A stretch of 8,633 bases of DNA from an uncultured Lachnoanaerobaculum sp. GTDB lineage: Bacteria > Bacillota > Clostridia > Lachnospirales > Lachnospiraceae. The notes under the pieces are model-generated. The model worked only from the letters and a program-made list of their open reading frames with translations. It did no database searches and was not told where the DNA came from. The stretch spans positions 1 to 8,633 of the forward strand of contig CALISX010000560.1 in assembly GCA_938041725.1 (NCBI GenBank). Direction: 5' to 3'. A program made the position numbers and the translations under genes. This document shows, piece by piece, positions 1-4,936 of this stretch (position 1 is its first letter; every line of letters starts with the position of its first letter).

Positions 1-438
1 CAGCCTGCCGTCCACGCTTTCCACGCTCCGGCTAAGCTTCTCCATGCTGGCATTGATCCCAAGCATGGAGGATGAAATCTCCTTTAAAGAATCATTCATC
101 TTGTCCATTTGTCGCATCAGCATCTCTTCTCTATGGCTGCTCTCCTCTTTGATCATTGCCTCCCGCTTTTCTGATTCCTTGCGGATCAGCTCCTCCCGCT
201 TGGCATTTTCACTCATAAGAAGAGCTTCCTTCTCCCTGACACCAGCTTTATAATTTTCCAGCTCCTTGGAGACCTCTTCCTGCTTTGCTTTGATTTCCTC
301 ATGCAGCTTGATTTTCTCTGCTACAAGACCCTCCTCCCGATCCTTATCTCTCTTAAAAAAGTACCAGACAAAAACCGCTAAAAGGCCCACCTGCACTCCC
401 ACATCTGTCACGGTCTTTAGGATAAAATTTAAATCCAC
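1..438 (-). CDS. Small holin-like membrane protein with coiled coil (partial, runs off window)
   Basis: Read on the minus strand from a GTG at 438-436, preceded by AGAGG 8 bases upstream; the frame stays open to base 1, so at least 146 residues are present and the C-terminus is missing. Residues about 10-26 form one hydrophobic segment (from DVGVQVGLLAVFVWYFF), followed at once by a basic KRDKDRE stretch and a long charged heptad-rich region (about 30-120) that should be a coiled coil. A single N-terminal membrane segment followed by a charged helix is the plan of BhlA/UviB-type small holin-like proteins, but this one is longer. It starts 18 bases after the stop of the LLH-type holin, so the two are probably co-translated as a lysis pair. 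Alternatives are a spanin-like or structural membrane protein. That it is a gene is well supported; the function is an inference. Confidence 0.65.
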   Translation of the reverse strand, partial: MDLNFILKTVTDVGVQVGLLAVFVWYFFKRDKDREEGLVAEKIKLHEEIKAKQEEVSKELENYKAGVREKEALLMSENAKREELIRKESEKREAMIKEESSHREEMLMRQMDKMNDSLKEISSSMLGINASMEKLSRSVESVDGRL

Positions 439-456
439 GCCCTTTTCCTCTTTGGC

Positions 457-927
457 TTATCCCTCCCGGACTTCCACTGTATCCGGGTGGATACCCTCCT
501 CTTTCTTTAAATCTCTCACGCTGCTCTCAATCTTTGTGTCAATATAAGCATCCAGGTCTGTGATAAATTTGGAAAGCTCCGCAGTGGCTGCCGGTGTCAA
601 AGCTGCTTTTACAGAATCTCTCACCTCCAGGGCTAAAGCCTTTAGAGCCTCCTTAGATTCCATTCCCTTCCTTACCTTTTCCCTCAGATCCTTCGCCTTA
701 GTCTGCTCCATGGCAGCTACAGAAGACCTTACCAGGCTGTCAAGGAATCTCTCTGCAAAGCGAAAAGACTCCTGCAGGATCAGGTTGTCCTGAAATATCT
801 TATTGCTCTTAAGCTTATCAATCTGGATCTTTAAAAAAGCCTGCACCTCACTAATGACGGTATACAGTGCCGTGATTAAGAGGGCTACTGCGATTCCTGA
901 TAAAACATCCATTACAATCTCTCTCAT
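457..927 (-). CDS. Phage holin, LLH-like
   Basis: A 156-residue protein with one clear N-terminal transmembrane segment (about residues 5-25, IVMDVLSGIAVALLITALY). A long soluble helical part follows, with ERFLDSLVRSSVAAMEQ in the middle and IDTKIESSVRDLKKEE near the end. This matches the plan of the LLH holin family: one membrane helix, a conserved A-A-EQ-type central helix and a C-terminal I-E-x-x-V-x-x-L/K helix. Holins form membrane lesions that release or activate the endolysin at the end of infection. The start is ATG 927-925, because AAAGGAG at 934-940 lies 6 bases upstream; an in-frame TTG at 951 would place this ribosome-binding site inside the gene. It is the first gene after the terminator at 1020-1049, so it opens a separate transcription unit. 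At 156 residues it is somewhat longer than usual for the family. Confidence 0.7.
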   Translation of the reverse strand: MREIVMDVLSGIAVALLITALYTVISEVQAFLKIQIDKLKSNKIFQDNLILQESFRFAERFLDSLVRSSVAAMEQTKAKDLREKVRKGMESKEALKALALEVRDSVKAALTPAATAELSKFITDLDAYIDTKIESSVRDLKKEEGIHPDTVEVREG

Positions 928-933
928 ATGCTT

Positions 934-940
934 CTCCTTT
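934..940 (-). promoter_or_regulatory. Ribosome-binding site that fixes the holin start
   Basis: AAAGGAG on the minus strand, 6 bases before ATG 927. It excludes the longer reading from TTG 951, whose coding sequence would contain it. Confidence 0.75.
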
Positions 941-964
941 GTTTTTATCAATTTTTCTATGAAA

Positions 965-994
965 AATATACGGCATTCAGCCTATACTTGCCAA
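965..994 (-). promoter_or_regulatory. Candidate promoter of the holin/post-early unit
   Basis: On the minus strand TTGGCA (994-989) and TATATT (970-965) are separated by 18 bases, which resembles a housekeeping promoter (5 of 6 and 5 of 6 matches). An inverted repeat GGCA-N13-TGCC (972-992) overlaps the -35 and spacer. The site lies between the terminator after the Mor gene and the holin, where the Mor-activated middle promoter sits in phage Mu. It could be a Mor-dependent promoter or an ordinary one. Only the position and the hexamers are seen; activation by Mor is inference. Confidence 0.5.
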
Positions 995-1019
995 AACGCC
1001 CTGCTTTTTTTATTGCAAT

Positions 1020-1049
1020 AAAAAAAGACTGCATTATGCAGCCTTTTTT
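1020..1049 (-). terminator. Intrinsic terminator at the end of the early operon (probably bidirectional)
   Basis: On the minus strand GGCTGCA-TAA-TGCAGTC (1043-1027) forms a 7-bp stem with one G-U pair and a 3-base loop, followed by seven T (1026-1020). On the plus strand the same stem is followed by six T (1044-1049), so it could stop transcription in both directions. It overlaps the Mor stop codon. In phage Mu a terminator also follows mor, separating early from middle transcription. Confidence 0.8.
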
Positions 1050-1368
1050 ATTCTTTATCCGACATGAAATCAAATATACTCATTTGCCCGGGAAGCGTTT
1101 TTATATATCCTTTTACAAGCCGGTAAACCGTAGTTTCAGAGATATTGTACTTTCTGGCCAGAGCCTTGATCCCCAGCTTCCCCTCTTCATACTCCTTTTT
1201 TACCATCCGGTAAATTTTATGCTTTATCAGCTCCTCCCGCTTTGGGATGTAAATTTGTGTCCCGCCAAAGTATTCCGAAAGTTTTAAGAGGGCCTCCACA
1301 CCTATCACCTGTGCATACTCCTTATGAAGCTCTGATAAATCCTCCATAGAAACGTTTTCAATCTTCAT
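1048..1368 (-). CDS. mor: Mor-family transcription activator
   Basis: A 106-residue protein matching the Mor/C activator family of Mu-like phages. The N-terminal half contains VIGVEALLKLSEYFGGTQIYIP (about 21-42), the alpha-beta dimerisation part whose strand reaches the minor groove. Residues about 66-90 (from IKALARKYNISETTVYRLVKG) form the helix-turn-helix. In Mu, Mor binds upstream of the middle promoter and recruits RNA polymerase. Here it is the last gene before the terminator at 1020-1049, the same place as in Mu, and the likely target is the promoter region at 965-994. The tail ends in GQMSIFDFM (residues 94-102), which resembles a bacterial sliding-clamp-binding peptide (see findings). 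ATG 1368 has AGAGGG 4 bases upstream and AAGGAG further back; the upstream endolysin ends 26 bases earlier. Family membership is confident; the target is inferred. Confidence 0.85.
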   Translation of the reverse strand: MKIENVSMEDLSELHKEYAQVIGVEALLKLSEYFGGTQIYIPKREELIKHKIYRMVKKEYEEGKLGIKALARKYNISETTVYRLVKGYIKTLPGQMSIFDFMSDKE

Positions 1369-1394
1369 GCAGCCCTCTTATCTCCTTTCCTCTG

Positions 1395-2189
1395 CTATGC
1401 TACATACCACACTTCCTGGGATCCATCCGGGGCGCTCCTATACAGAGCGCACTCCAGATCCCCCTCCGTCTCAAAGTAATACTTTTTTCCATCAATCACA
1501 GCCCAGCCTTGTATGGCATAGCCCATATCATCAAAGTAGTACCAATAGTGATTGATAAATACCCATTCATTCCGGGAAAACCGCTTGCCGTCCGGGGAGT
1601 ACCACCATCCCCTCATATCCTTATTCCACCCAATACTGTAAATCTGCTCCTCCACCTTTTTTGCCTCCAGCAGTCCCCAGTCCGGCCTGCCGTATCCGGC
1701 AATCCTTGGATTCGTCAAATCATAGTACTTGCAGTAAACCCCTCCGCCATTGGGGATCACCTCCGCTGCCACAGAGGTATTGCCTTCAATCGTATATACT
1801 CTGTTATCAGCGATCTTATATACCAGCCCAGTGTGGTTGATCCGCTCTGTGGTTCTAAAGAAAATCTGATCCCCCACCGCCGGGGAAGAAAAGAACCGCT
1901 TCATGTTCTGAAACTTCCCGGCAGAGGTGGGAGTGTAAGCACTGAAGCCTCCCAGCAGCTCCTCTGCCTTCTCTCTGCCAAAGGCCTGCACAAAGCACCA
2001 GTCCACGAACATATCACACCAGGGCTGCCCCTGAAGATGGGGGAAAAGGTCCCTGGCATACTTTGTGAAATTCTTGTCCCCGGCATTTCCGGTCAAGGCA
2101 TCCAGCAGGCTGTTGCTCTTCTTTTCCAGATATCCTACTTCCTTCATGGCCACATTTAAAACTTTCTCAATCGCTTCCTGATTTTTCAT
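1395..2189 (-). CDS. CHAP-domain endolysin with cell-wall-binding repeats
   Basis: A 264-residue peptidoglycan hydrolase without a signal peptide. Residues about 1-175 form a CHAP (cysteine-histidine amidohydrolase/peptidase) domain: the catalytic Cys is C58 in QPWCDMFVDWC, the His is H119 in RINHTGLVY, and the third polar residue is probably E135 in YTIEGNT. Residues about 184-250 carry aromatic cell-wall-binding repeats (GWWYSPDGK, WYYFDDMGYAIQGW, GKKYYFETEG) like those of choline-binding proteins. It should cut the host wall once the holin acts. The start overlaps the gemA stop (ATGA) with AAAGGGG 8 bases upstream, so it is translationally coupled to gemA. It sits upstream of the Mor gene, inside the early unit, apart from the holins, which is unusual. 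Whether it acts as amidase or endopeptidase cannot be told. Confidence 0.88.
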   Translation of the reverse strand: MKNQEAIEKVLNVAMKEVGYLEKKSNSLLDALTGNAGDKNFTKYARDLFPHLQGQPWCDMFVDWCFVQAFGREKAEELLGGFSAYTPTSAGKFQNMKRFFSSPAVGDQIFFRTTERINHTGLVYKIADNRVYTIEGNTSVAAEVIPNGGGVYCKYYDLTNPRIAGYGRPDWGLLEAKKVEEQIYSIGWNKDMRGWWYSPDGKRFSRNEWVFINHYWYYFDDMGYAIQGWAVIDGKKYYFETEGDLECALYRSAPDGSQEVWYVA

Positions 2190-2611
2190 TGCTTATTCCC
2201 CTTTCTTTCCAGCATGCTCTTTAGTGCCTCAATGCACTTAGATGCTTTGCTTCTTGACAGTGCTTTTAAATACAGTGTTCCATACTCTACCTGCACAAAC
2301 CTGTTCAGCCGATCCAGATCCGCCAGGTTTTGATTGTCCTTCTTTACCCATCCCAGCCGGATAGCCAAAGAGATAATCAGCTTTTTTTGCTTTTCAGTCA
2401 AAACCTCCCGCTGCGGGAATCTGGATGTAACCTCTTTTCCGCTTAAGCCATCAATCACCCGAAAAGCCTCCACGCTGGTCAGCTTCTTTAAGCTGTCCTT
2501 CCCCACCAATGCTTCAACATAAGCATGCAGCAGATCAGTATCCATGCCCCTTTCCTTTGCCAAAGCAAAGATTTTTGCTCTTTGCTTTGCTCCCATCATA
2601 ATCTCTTTCAT
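2186..2611 (-). CDS. gemA: GemA-family regulatory protein (DUF1018)
   Basis: A 141-residue basic helical protein matching the Mu GemA family. The N-terminal half (about 7-56) has GAKQRAKIFALAKERGM, then LLHAYVEALVGKDSLKKLTSVEAFRVIDGLS. The C-terminal half (about 71-136) repeats this plan with TEKQKKLIISLAIRLGW and ALSRSKASKCIEALKSML, the two-lobed arrangement I associate with this family. In Mu, GemA affects host gene expression and DNA topology; its molecular activity is poorly defined. ATG 2611 has GAGG 5 bases upstream and lies 12 bases after the preceding gene. The stop TGA overlaps the endolysin start. It fits the early operon between the Gam-position gene and mor, as in Mu. Confidence 0.85.
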   Translation of the reverse strand: MKEIMMGAKQRAKIFALAKERGMDTDLLHAYVEALVGKDSLKKLTSVEAFRVIDGLSGKEVTSRFPQREVLTEKQKKLIISLAIRLGWVKKDNQNLADLDRLNRFVQVEYGTLYLKALSRSKASKCIEALKSMLERKGNKQ

Positions 2612-2623
2612 ACCTTCCTCATC

Positions 2624-3328
2624 TCACACCACTTTCAAAGAAATCCTTGCAGTTTCACTTACCGTTATGCACTGCTTCAGCTGCTCCCTGATCTGTCCCA
2701 GATTTTCCTTCCCAAAGTAGGTTAGGATCCTATCATAGTTCTTGATCTGGTAGATCATGAAAAGCTCTGCATCAATGTCAATCTCTCCCTCTGTCAGCTG
2801 CAGAGCTGCCAGAACGGTTTTTTTATCCTGTTTATAATCCCCCTTAAGCTTTTTCAGAATCAAAGTTTTTTTATCAGGGCAATCGGCGCACCATCCGGCA
2901 TGGTCAATCACAGTCCCGACCTCCATAGTGCTGTCATAATCCCCAAGCAGCAGTGCAATCACTGCCTGCTTGAAATCCCCGGCCAGCTCATACTTGGTTT
3001 CTGCCTCTTTGATTCTCACCTTTTCCCTGGTCAGTTCCTGCCCCAGAACCGCTTTCAGCTTTGTAAAGCTGTCTATGGTCATTTTGCTGGCCATAGTAAC
3101 GGCTACGGATCCTTTCCCGGATCCGTACCATTCAGTAAACTTTATATGTCTGTTTTCCTGGAAAGCAACCGCCCTTTGCTGGATTTCGCTGTTAATTGCC
3201 TCCAACTCCGACTTTGCAAAATCCATCTTTTTCTGCTTTGCCAGGGCAAAATCAATCAGATCCGGCAGTTCCATCTTTCCAAGTGCCACCCCGGCCACTG
3301 CTTTATCTTCCAAGTCCTTCTGATACAT
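2624..3328 (-). CDS. Early protein in the position of Mu Gam, function uncertain
   Basis: A 234-residue protein that I do not recognise with certainty. Residues about 25-60 form a charged helix that may be a coiled coil. Residues about 61-95 (HIKFTEWYGSGKGSVAVTM) look like beta strands followed by a helix, a layout broadly like Mu-type Gam host-nuclease inhibitors, which bind DNA ends. A third part contains WCADCPDKK (about 146-154), with two Cys three residues apart, and an all-helical C-terminus. It lies just upstream of gemA, where Mu-like phages often keep Gam, and this position is the main reason for the suggestion. Mu Gam itself is shorter, from memory about 174 residues. ATG 3328 follows a near-perfect AGGAGG. 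Coding status is very secure; function is low confidence. Confidence 0.5.
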   Translation of the reverse strand: MYQKDLEDKAVAGVALGKMELPDLIDFALAKQKKMDFAKSELEAINSEIQQRAVAFQENRHIKFTEWYGSGKGSVAVTMASKMTIDSFTKLKAVLGQELTREKVRIKEAETKYELAGDFKQAVIALLLGDYDSTMEVGTVIDHAGWCADCPDKKTLILKKLKGDYKQDKKTVLAALQLTEGEIDIDAELFMIYQIKNYDRILTYFGKENLGQIREQLKQCITVSETARISLKVV

Positions 3329-3356
3329 GACTTTCCTCCTATTTCTTTGAATTCTA

Positions 3357-3385
3357 TTGTTTTTCCCCTTTCTTTCCTCTATGCT
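3357..3385 (+). promoter_or_regulatory. Weak candidate promoter for the plus-strand gene at 3414
   Basis: TTGTTT (3357-3362) and TATGCT (3380-3385) are 17 bases apart, followed by an A-rich leader and AAAGGA before ATG 3414. The hexamers match the consensus only at 3 and 4 of 6 positions. It is proposed because the gene opposes the operon and needs its own promoter. Confidence 0.3.
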
Positions 3386-3413
3386 TAGTAAAAAATAAAG
3401 AAAGGATAACTTT

Positions 3414-3713
3414 ATGGACTTTTATCACCTACTGCATGAGATAGATGAATCACTTGAACGAACGTTGCTAATCTATTTGGAGGATTTCCCAGATTTTGTA
3501 ACCTACGAACAAAAACAGGAAAAACGATCACAACGCCTTGATCTTTTTTTAAGCTTCTTTTATGCCAAAAATATGCATCAAGTCCTTACAGTATCTGTAT
3601 GGACAGCTCTACACGCCTACCATGAACTTTTACGAAAAGAACTACTGCTTCAGGGGATTGATATTGGCCCTTCTGAAATTCCGGATCTTCCAGAGGAGGA
3701 TGGGGAGGCATAG
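3414..3713 (+). CDS. Opposite-strand small acidic protein, candidate moron
   Basis: A 99-residue acidic protein (starts MDFYHLLHEIDESLERT, ends PDLPEEDGEA) on the strand opposite to all surrounding early genes. I recognise no domain; it looks mainly helical, with Leu/Phe/Tyr-rich segments and no signal peptide or clear membrane segment. AAAGGA lies 7 bases before the ATG. The sequence appears more AT-rich than the flanking operon and its codon choice reads like a real gene. No minus-strand gene fills 3329-3585, in an operon whose other gaps are small, so this ORF explains the interruption. Its last 128 bases overlap the minus-strand gene 3586-3816 tail to tail. Position and orientation suggest a cargo gene expressed from the prophage, for example in superinfection exclusion or counter-defence, but no function is shown. 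Confidence 0.55.
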   Translation: MDFYHLLHEIDESLERTLLIYLEDFPDFVTYEQKQEKRSQRLDLFLSFFYAKNMHQVLTVSVWTALHAYHELLRKELLLQGIDIGPSEIPDLPEEDGEA

Positions 3714-3816
3714 CCTCCTCTATTTCCTTCCACATCTTCTCTGCTTTTTTCTTTTGTTCTTTCATATACTTCCTGATTACTTTCTGAAATTTTTGCTCCT
3801 CCCTTTCCCTAAACAT
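3586..3816 (-). CDS. Small charged early protein of unknown function
   Basis: A 76-residue protein starting MFREREEQKFQKVIRKYMKE. The first half is a very charged helix rich in Lys and Glu, then comes a proline-rich PPHPPLEDPEF stretch (about 37-47) and a short hydrophobic end. The start at 3816 is chosen because GGAGG lies 6 bases upstream and the ATG overlaps the end of the preceding gene by 8 bases; an in-frame ATG at 3861 would lie deep inside that gene. Residues from about 35 onward are antisense to the plus-strand gene 3414-3713, so the C-terminal half may be accidental read-through into inserted DNA. It corresponds in position to the small semi-essential early genes after B in Mu. Function unknown. 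Confidence 0.6.
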   Translation of the reverse strand: MFREREEQKFQKVIRKYMKEQKKKAEKMWKEIEEAMPPHPPLEDPEFQKGQYQSPEAVVLFVKVHGRRVELSIQIL

Positions 3817-3982
3817 CCTCTTCCTCCATATCAAAACAGGGCTCCGGGCAGATGCCCACATTTACCGACTTTACACCGCAGCCATCCCTTCTCAGCTGCT
3901 TCATGGCATTTTCTACAATCCGATCCGCCACATTTGTCCTTCTGGAGTACGTTTCAAAATCAATCACAATCCGCTTTACCAT
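3809..3982 (-). CDS. 57-residue early protein with three cysteines
   Basis: A short gene below common ORF length cut-offs: ATG 3982-3980, stop TAG 3811-3809. An ideal ribosome-binding site AGGAGGG (3987-3993) lies 4 bases upstream, and the gene starts 15 bases after the ATPase stop. The protein begins MVKRIVIDFETYSRR, has a basic amphipathic helix (about 17-33), three Cys (35, 45, 49) around CGVKSVNVGICPEPC, and an acidic tail. The Cys spacing could bind a metal, but no His partner is seen. Its end overlaps the next gene, whose own ribosome-binding site lies in its last codons. Not recognised; probably one of the small early genes following the transposition pair. Confidence 0.75.
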   Translation of the reverse strand: MVKRIVIDFETYSRRTNVADRIVENAMKQLRRDGCGVKSVNVGICPEPCFDMEEEDV

Positions 3983-3986
3983 CTTT

Positions 3987-3993
3987 CCCTCCT
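3987..3993 (-). promoter_or_regulatory. Strong ribosome-binding site of the 57-residue gene
   Basis: AGGAGGG in the 15-base gap after the ATPase stop, 4 bases before ATG 3982. It is the best single argument that this short reading frame is translated. Confidence 0.8.
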
Positions 3994-3997
3994 GACC

Positions 3998-4936
3998 TTA
4001 GCCAATATTCATTTGCTTTGCTACTCTTACCACAGCAGCTGCATCCACTGCATCAAAGAGAGCAACCGCTGCCACATATACATTCACTGCTCCCCGGATC
4101 CCATACTTGGTTCCGGCAATCTTAAAAAGAAAATCTATGGTTTCCTCATCCAGATGGGACTCAAAGAAAATTTTTTCAATGTCCAGCCGCTTTACATTGC
4201 TGAGAAAAACCGGCTCCCTTCTTGCGATCCGGGAGAAAATCTGGGCAAAATCTGCTTTACCGCTACCCTTAAGCCTTGTATACACCTCTTCATTTCCTAC
4301 CAGGCATACCCCCACACCGGACTCATCTGCAATACTTCTCAGATGCTCCAGGGTCTTCTTGGTCAGGTGCTGGGCTTCATCAATGATGATCACCCGACCG
4401 GAATCCTTTAGTCTGGAAATTAGCTCCATGTAGATCCGCCTGGAATTCTTTTCCCTTACTCCCACCGCCTCACTAAGCAAATCATTGACGCCGCTCATAG
4501 TGGCAAAGGCCGGGGAGATTGTAATATAAATGCTCATGGGATTCTCTCTGACATACTCTCTGATGGCCATGGTTTTACCAATCCCGGCATCCCCATAAAT
4601 CACTCCAATCTTCCCCTGCAGGTGGCAGTATTCTATGGCATCCATCACCCTCTTACTGATCCCCGTCAAAGCAAAGCCAGGGGCTTTTGGAGCCAGGGAC
4701 TTGCTCTCTGCGTTGGAAAGTAAAGCCTCAATCTTTGGGATCAGGGTATGGGGTGCCTTATAGCTCCCGCTTAAAAAGCTTGATATGGCAGCAGCACTCA
4801 CTCCCAGCTCCCTGGCGATAGCACTTTGACTTTTGCCGGATTCATCCCGGTATCTCTTAAGCACCTCAATGGCTTCTTTTTCTCCCATACCGGGTCTTTC
4901 CTCTTTCCCGGCGGTTCCCTCTATTCTTTCCTCCAT
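3998..4936 (-). CDS. B: Transposition ATPase / target DNA activator, MuB-type
   Basis: A 312-residue AAA ATPase of the MuB type. Residues about 20-75 are a lambda-repressor-like helix-turn-helix (SQSAIARELGVSAAAISSFLSG), as in the N-terminus of MuB. Walker A is GDAGIGKT (115-122), Walker B is VIIIDE (182-187) followed by AQH, and a sensor-1-like CLVGNEE lies near 211-217. MuB coats target DNA in an ATP-dependent filament, delivers it to the transposase and stimulates strand transfer. The ATG shares one base with the transposase stop (TAATG), so the two are translationally coupled; AAAGGA lies 9 bases upstream. A later Met (residue 17, GAGGA 10 bases upstream) would start just before the HTH and cannot be excluded. 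Confidence 0.92.
   Translation of the reverse strand: MEERIEGTAGKEERPGMGEKEAIEVLKRYRDESGKSQSAIARELGVSAAAISSFLSGSYKAPHTLIPKIEALLSNAESKSLAPKAPGFALTGISKRVMDAIEYCHLQGKIGVIYGDAGIGKTMAIREYVRENPMSIYITISPAFATMSGVNDLLSEAVGVREKNSRRIYMELISRLKDSGRVIIIDEAQHLTKKTLEHLRSIADESGVGVCLVGNEEVYTRLKGSGKADFAQIFSRIARREPVFLSNVKRLDIEKIFFESHLDEETIDFLFKIAGTKYGIRGAVNVYVAAVALFDAVDAAAVVRVAKQMNIG

Noticed and set aside
1509..2159. Long plus-strand frame (216 residues) opposite the endolysin
   Set aside because: It is the antisense of a clear CHAP endolysin, has low-complexity composition and no ribosome-binding site at its start.
2900..3388. Plus-strand frame of 162 residues opposite the Gam-position gene
   Set aside because: The minus-strand gene has a near-perfect ribosome-binding site and sensible composition; this frame is its shadow.
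3329..3413. A new leftward promoter restarting the operon after the plus-strand gene
   Set aside because: No -10/-35 pair with acceptable spacing was found on the minus strand; read-through from the early promoter seems sufficient.
3940..3970. DFETYS motif in the 57-residue protein, as in DEDD-type exonucleases
   Set aside because: Only the first acidic motif is present and the protein is far too short for an exonuclease fold; probably coincidence.
3562..4125. Plus-strand frame of 187 residues
   Set aside because: Pro/Leu/His/Phe-rich composition typical of an antisense shadow. It crosses three minus-strand genes with good ribosome-binding sites and lacks one of its own.
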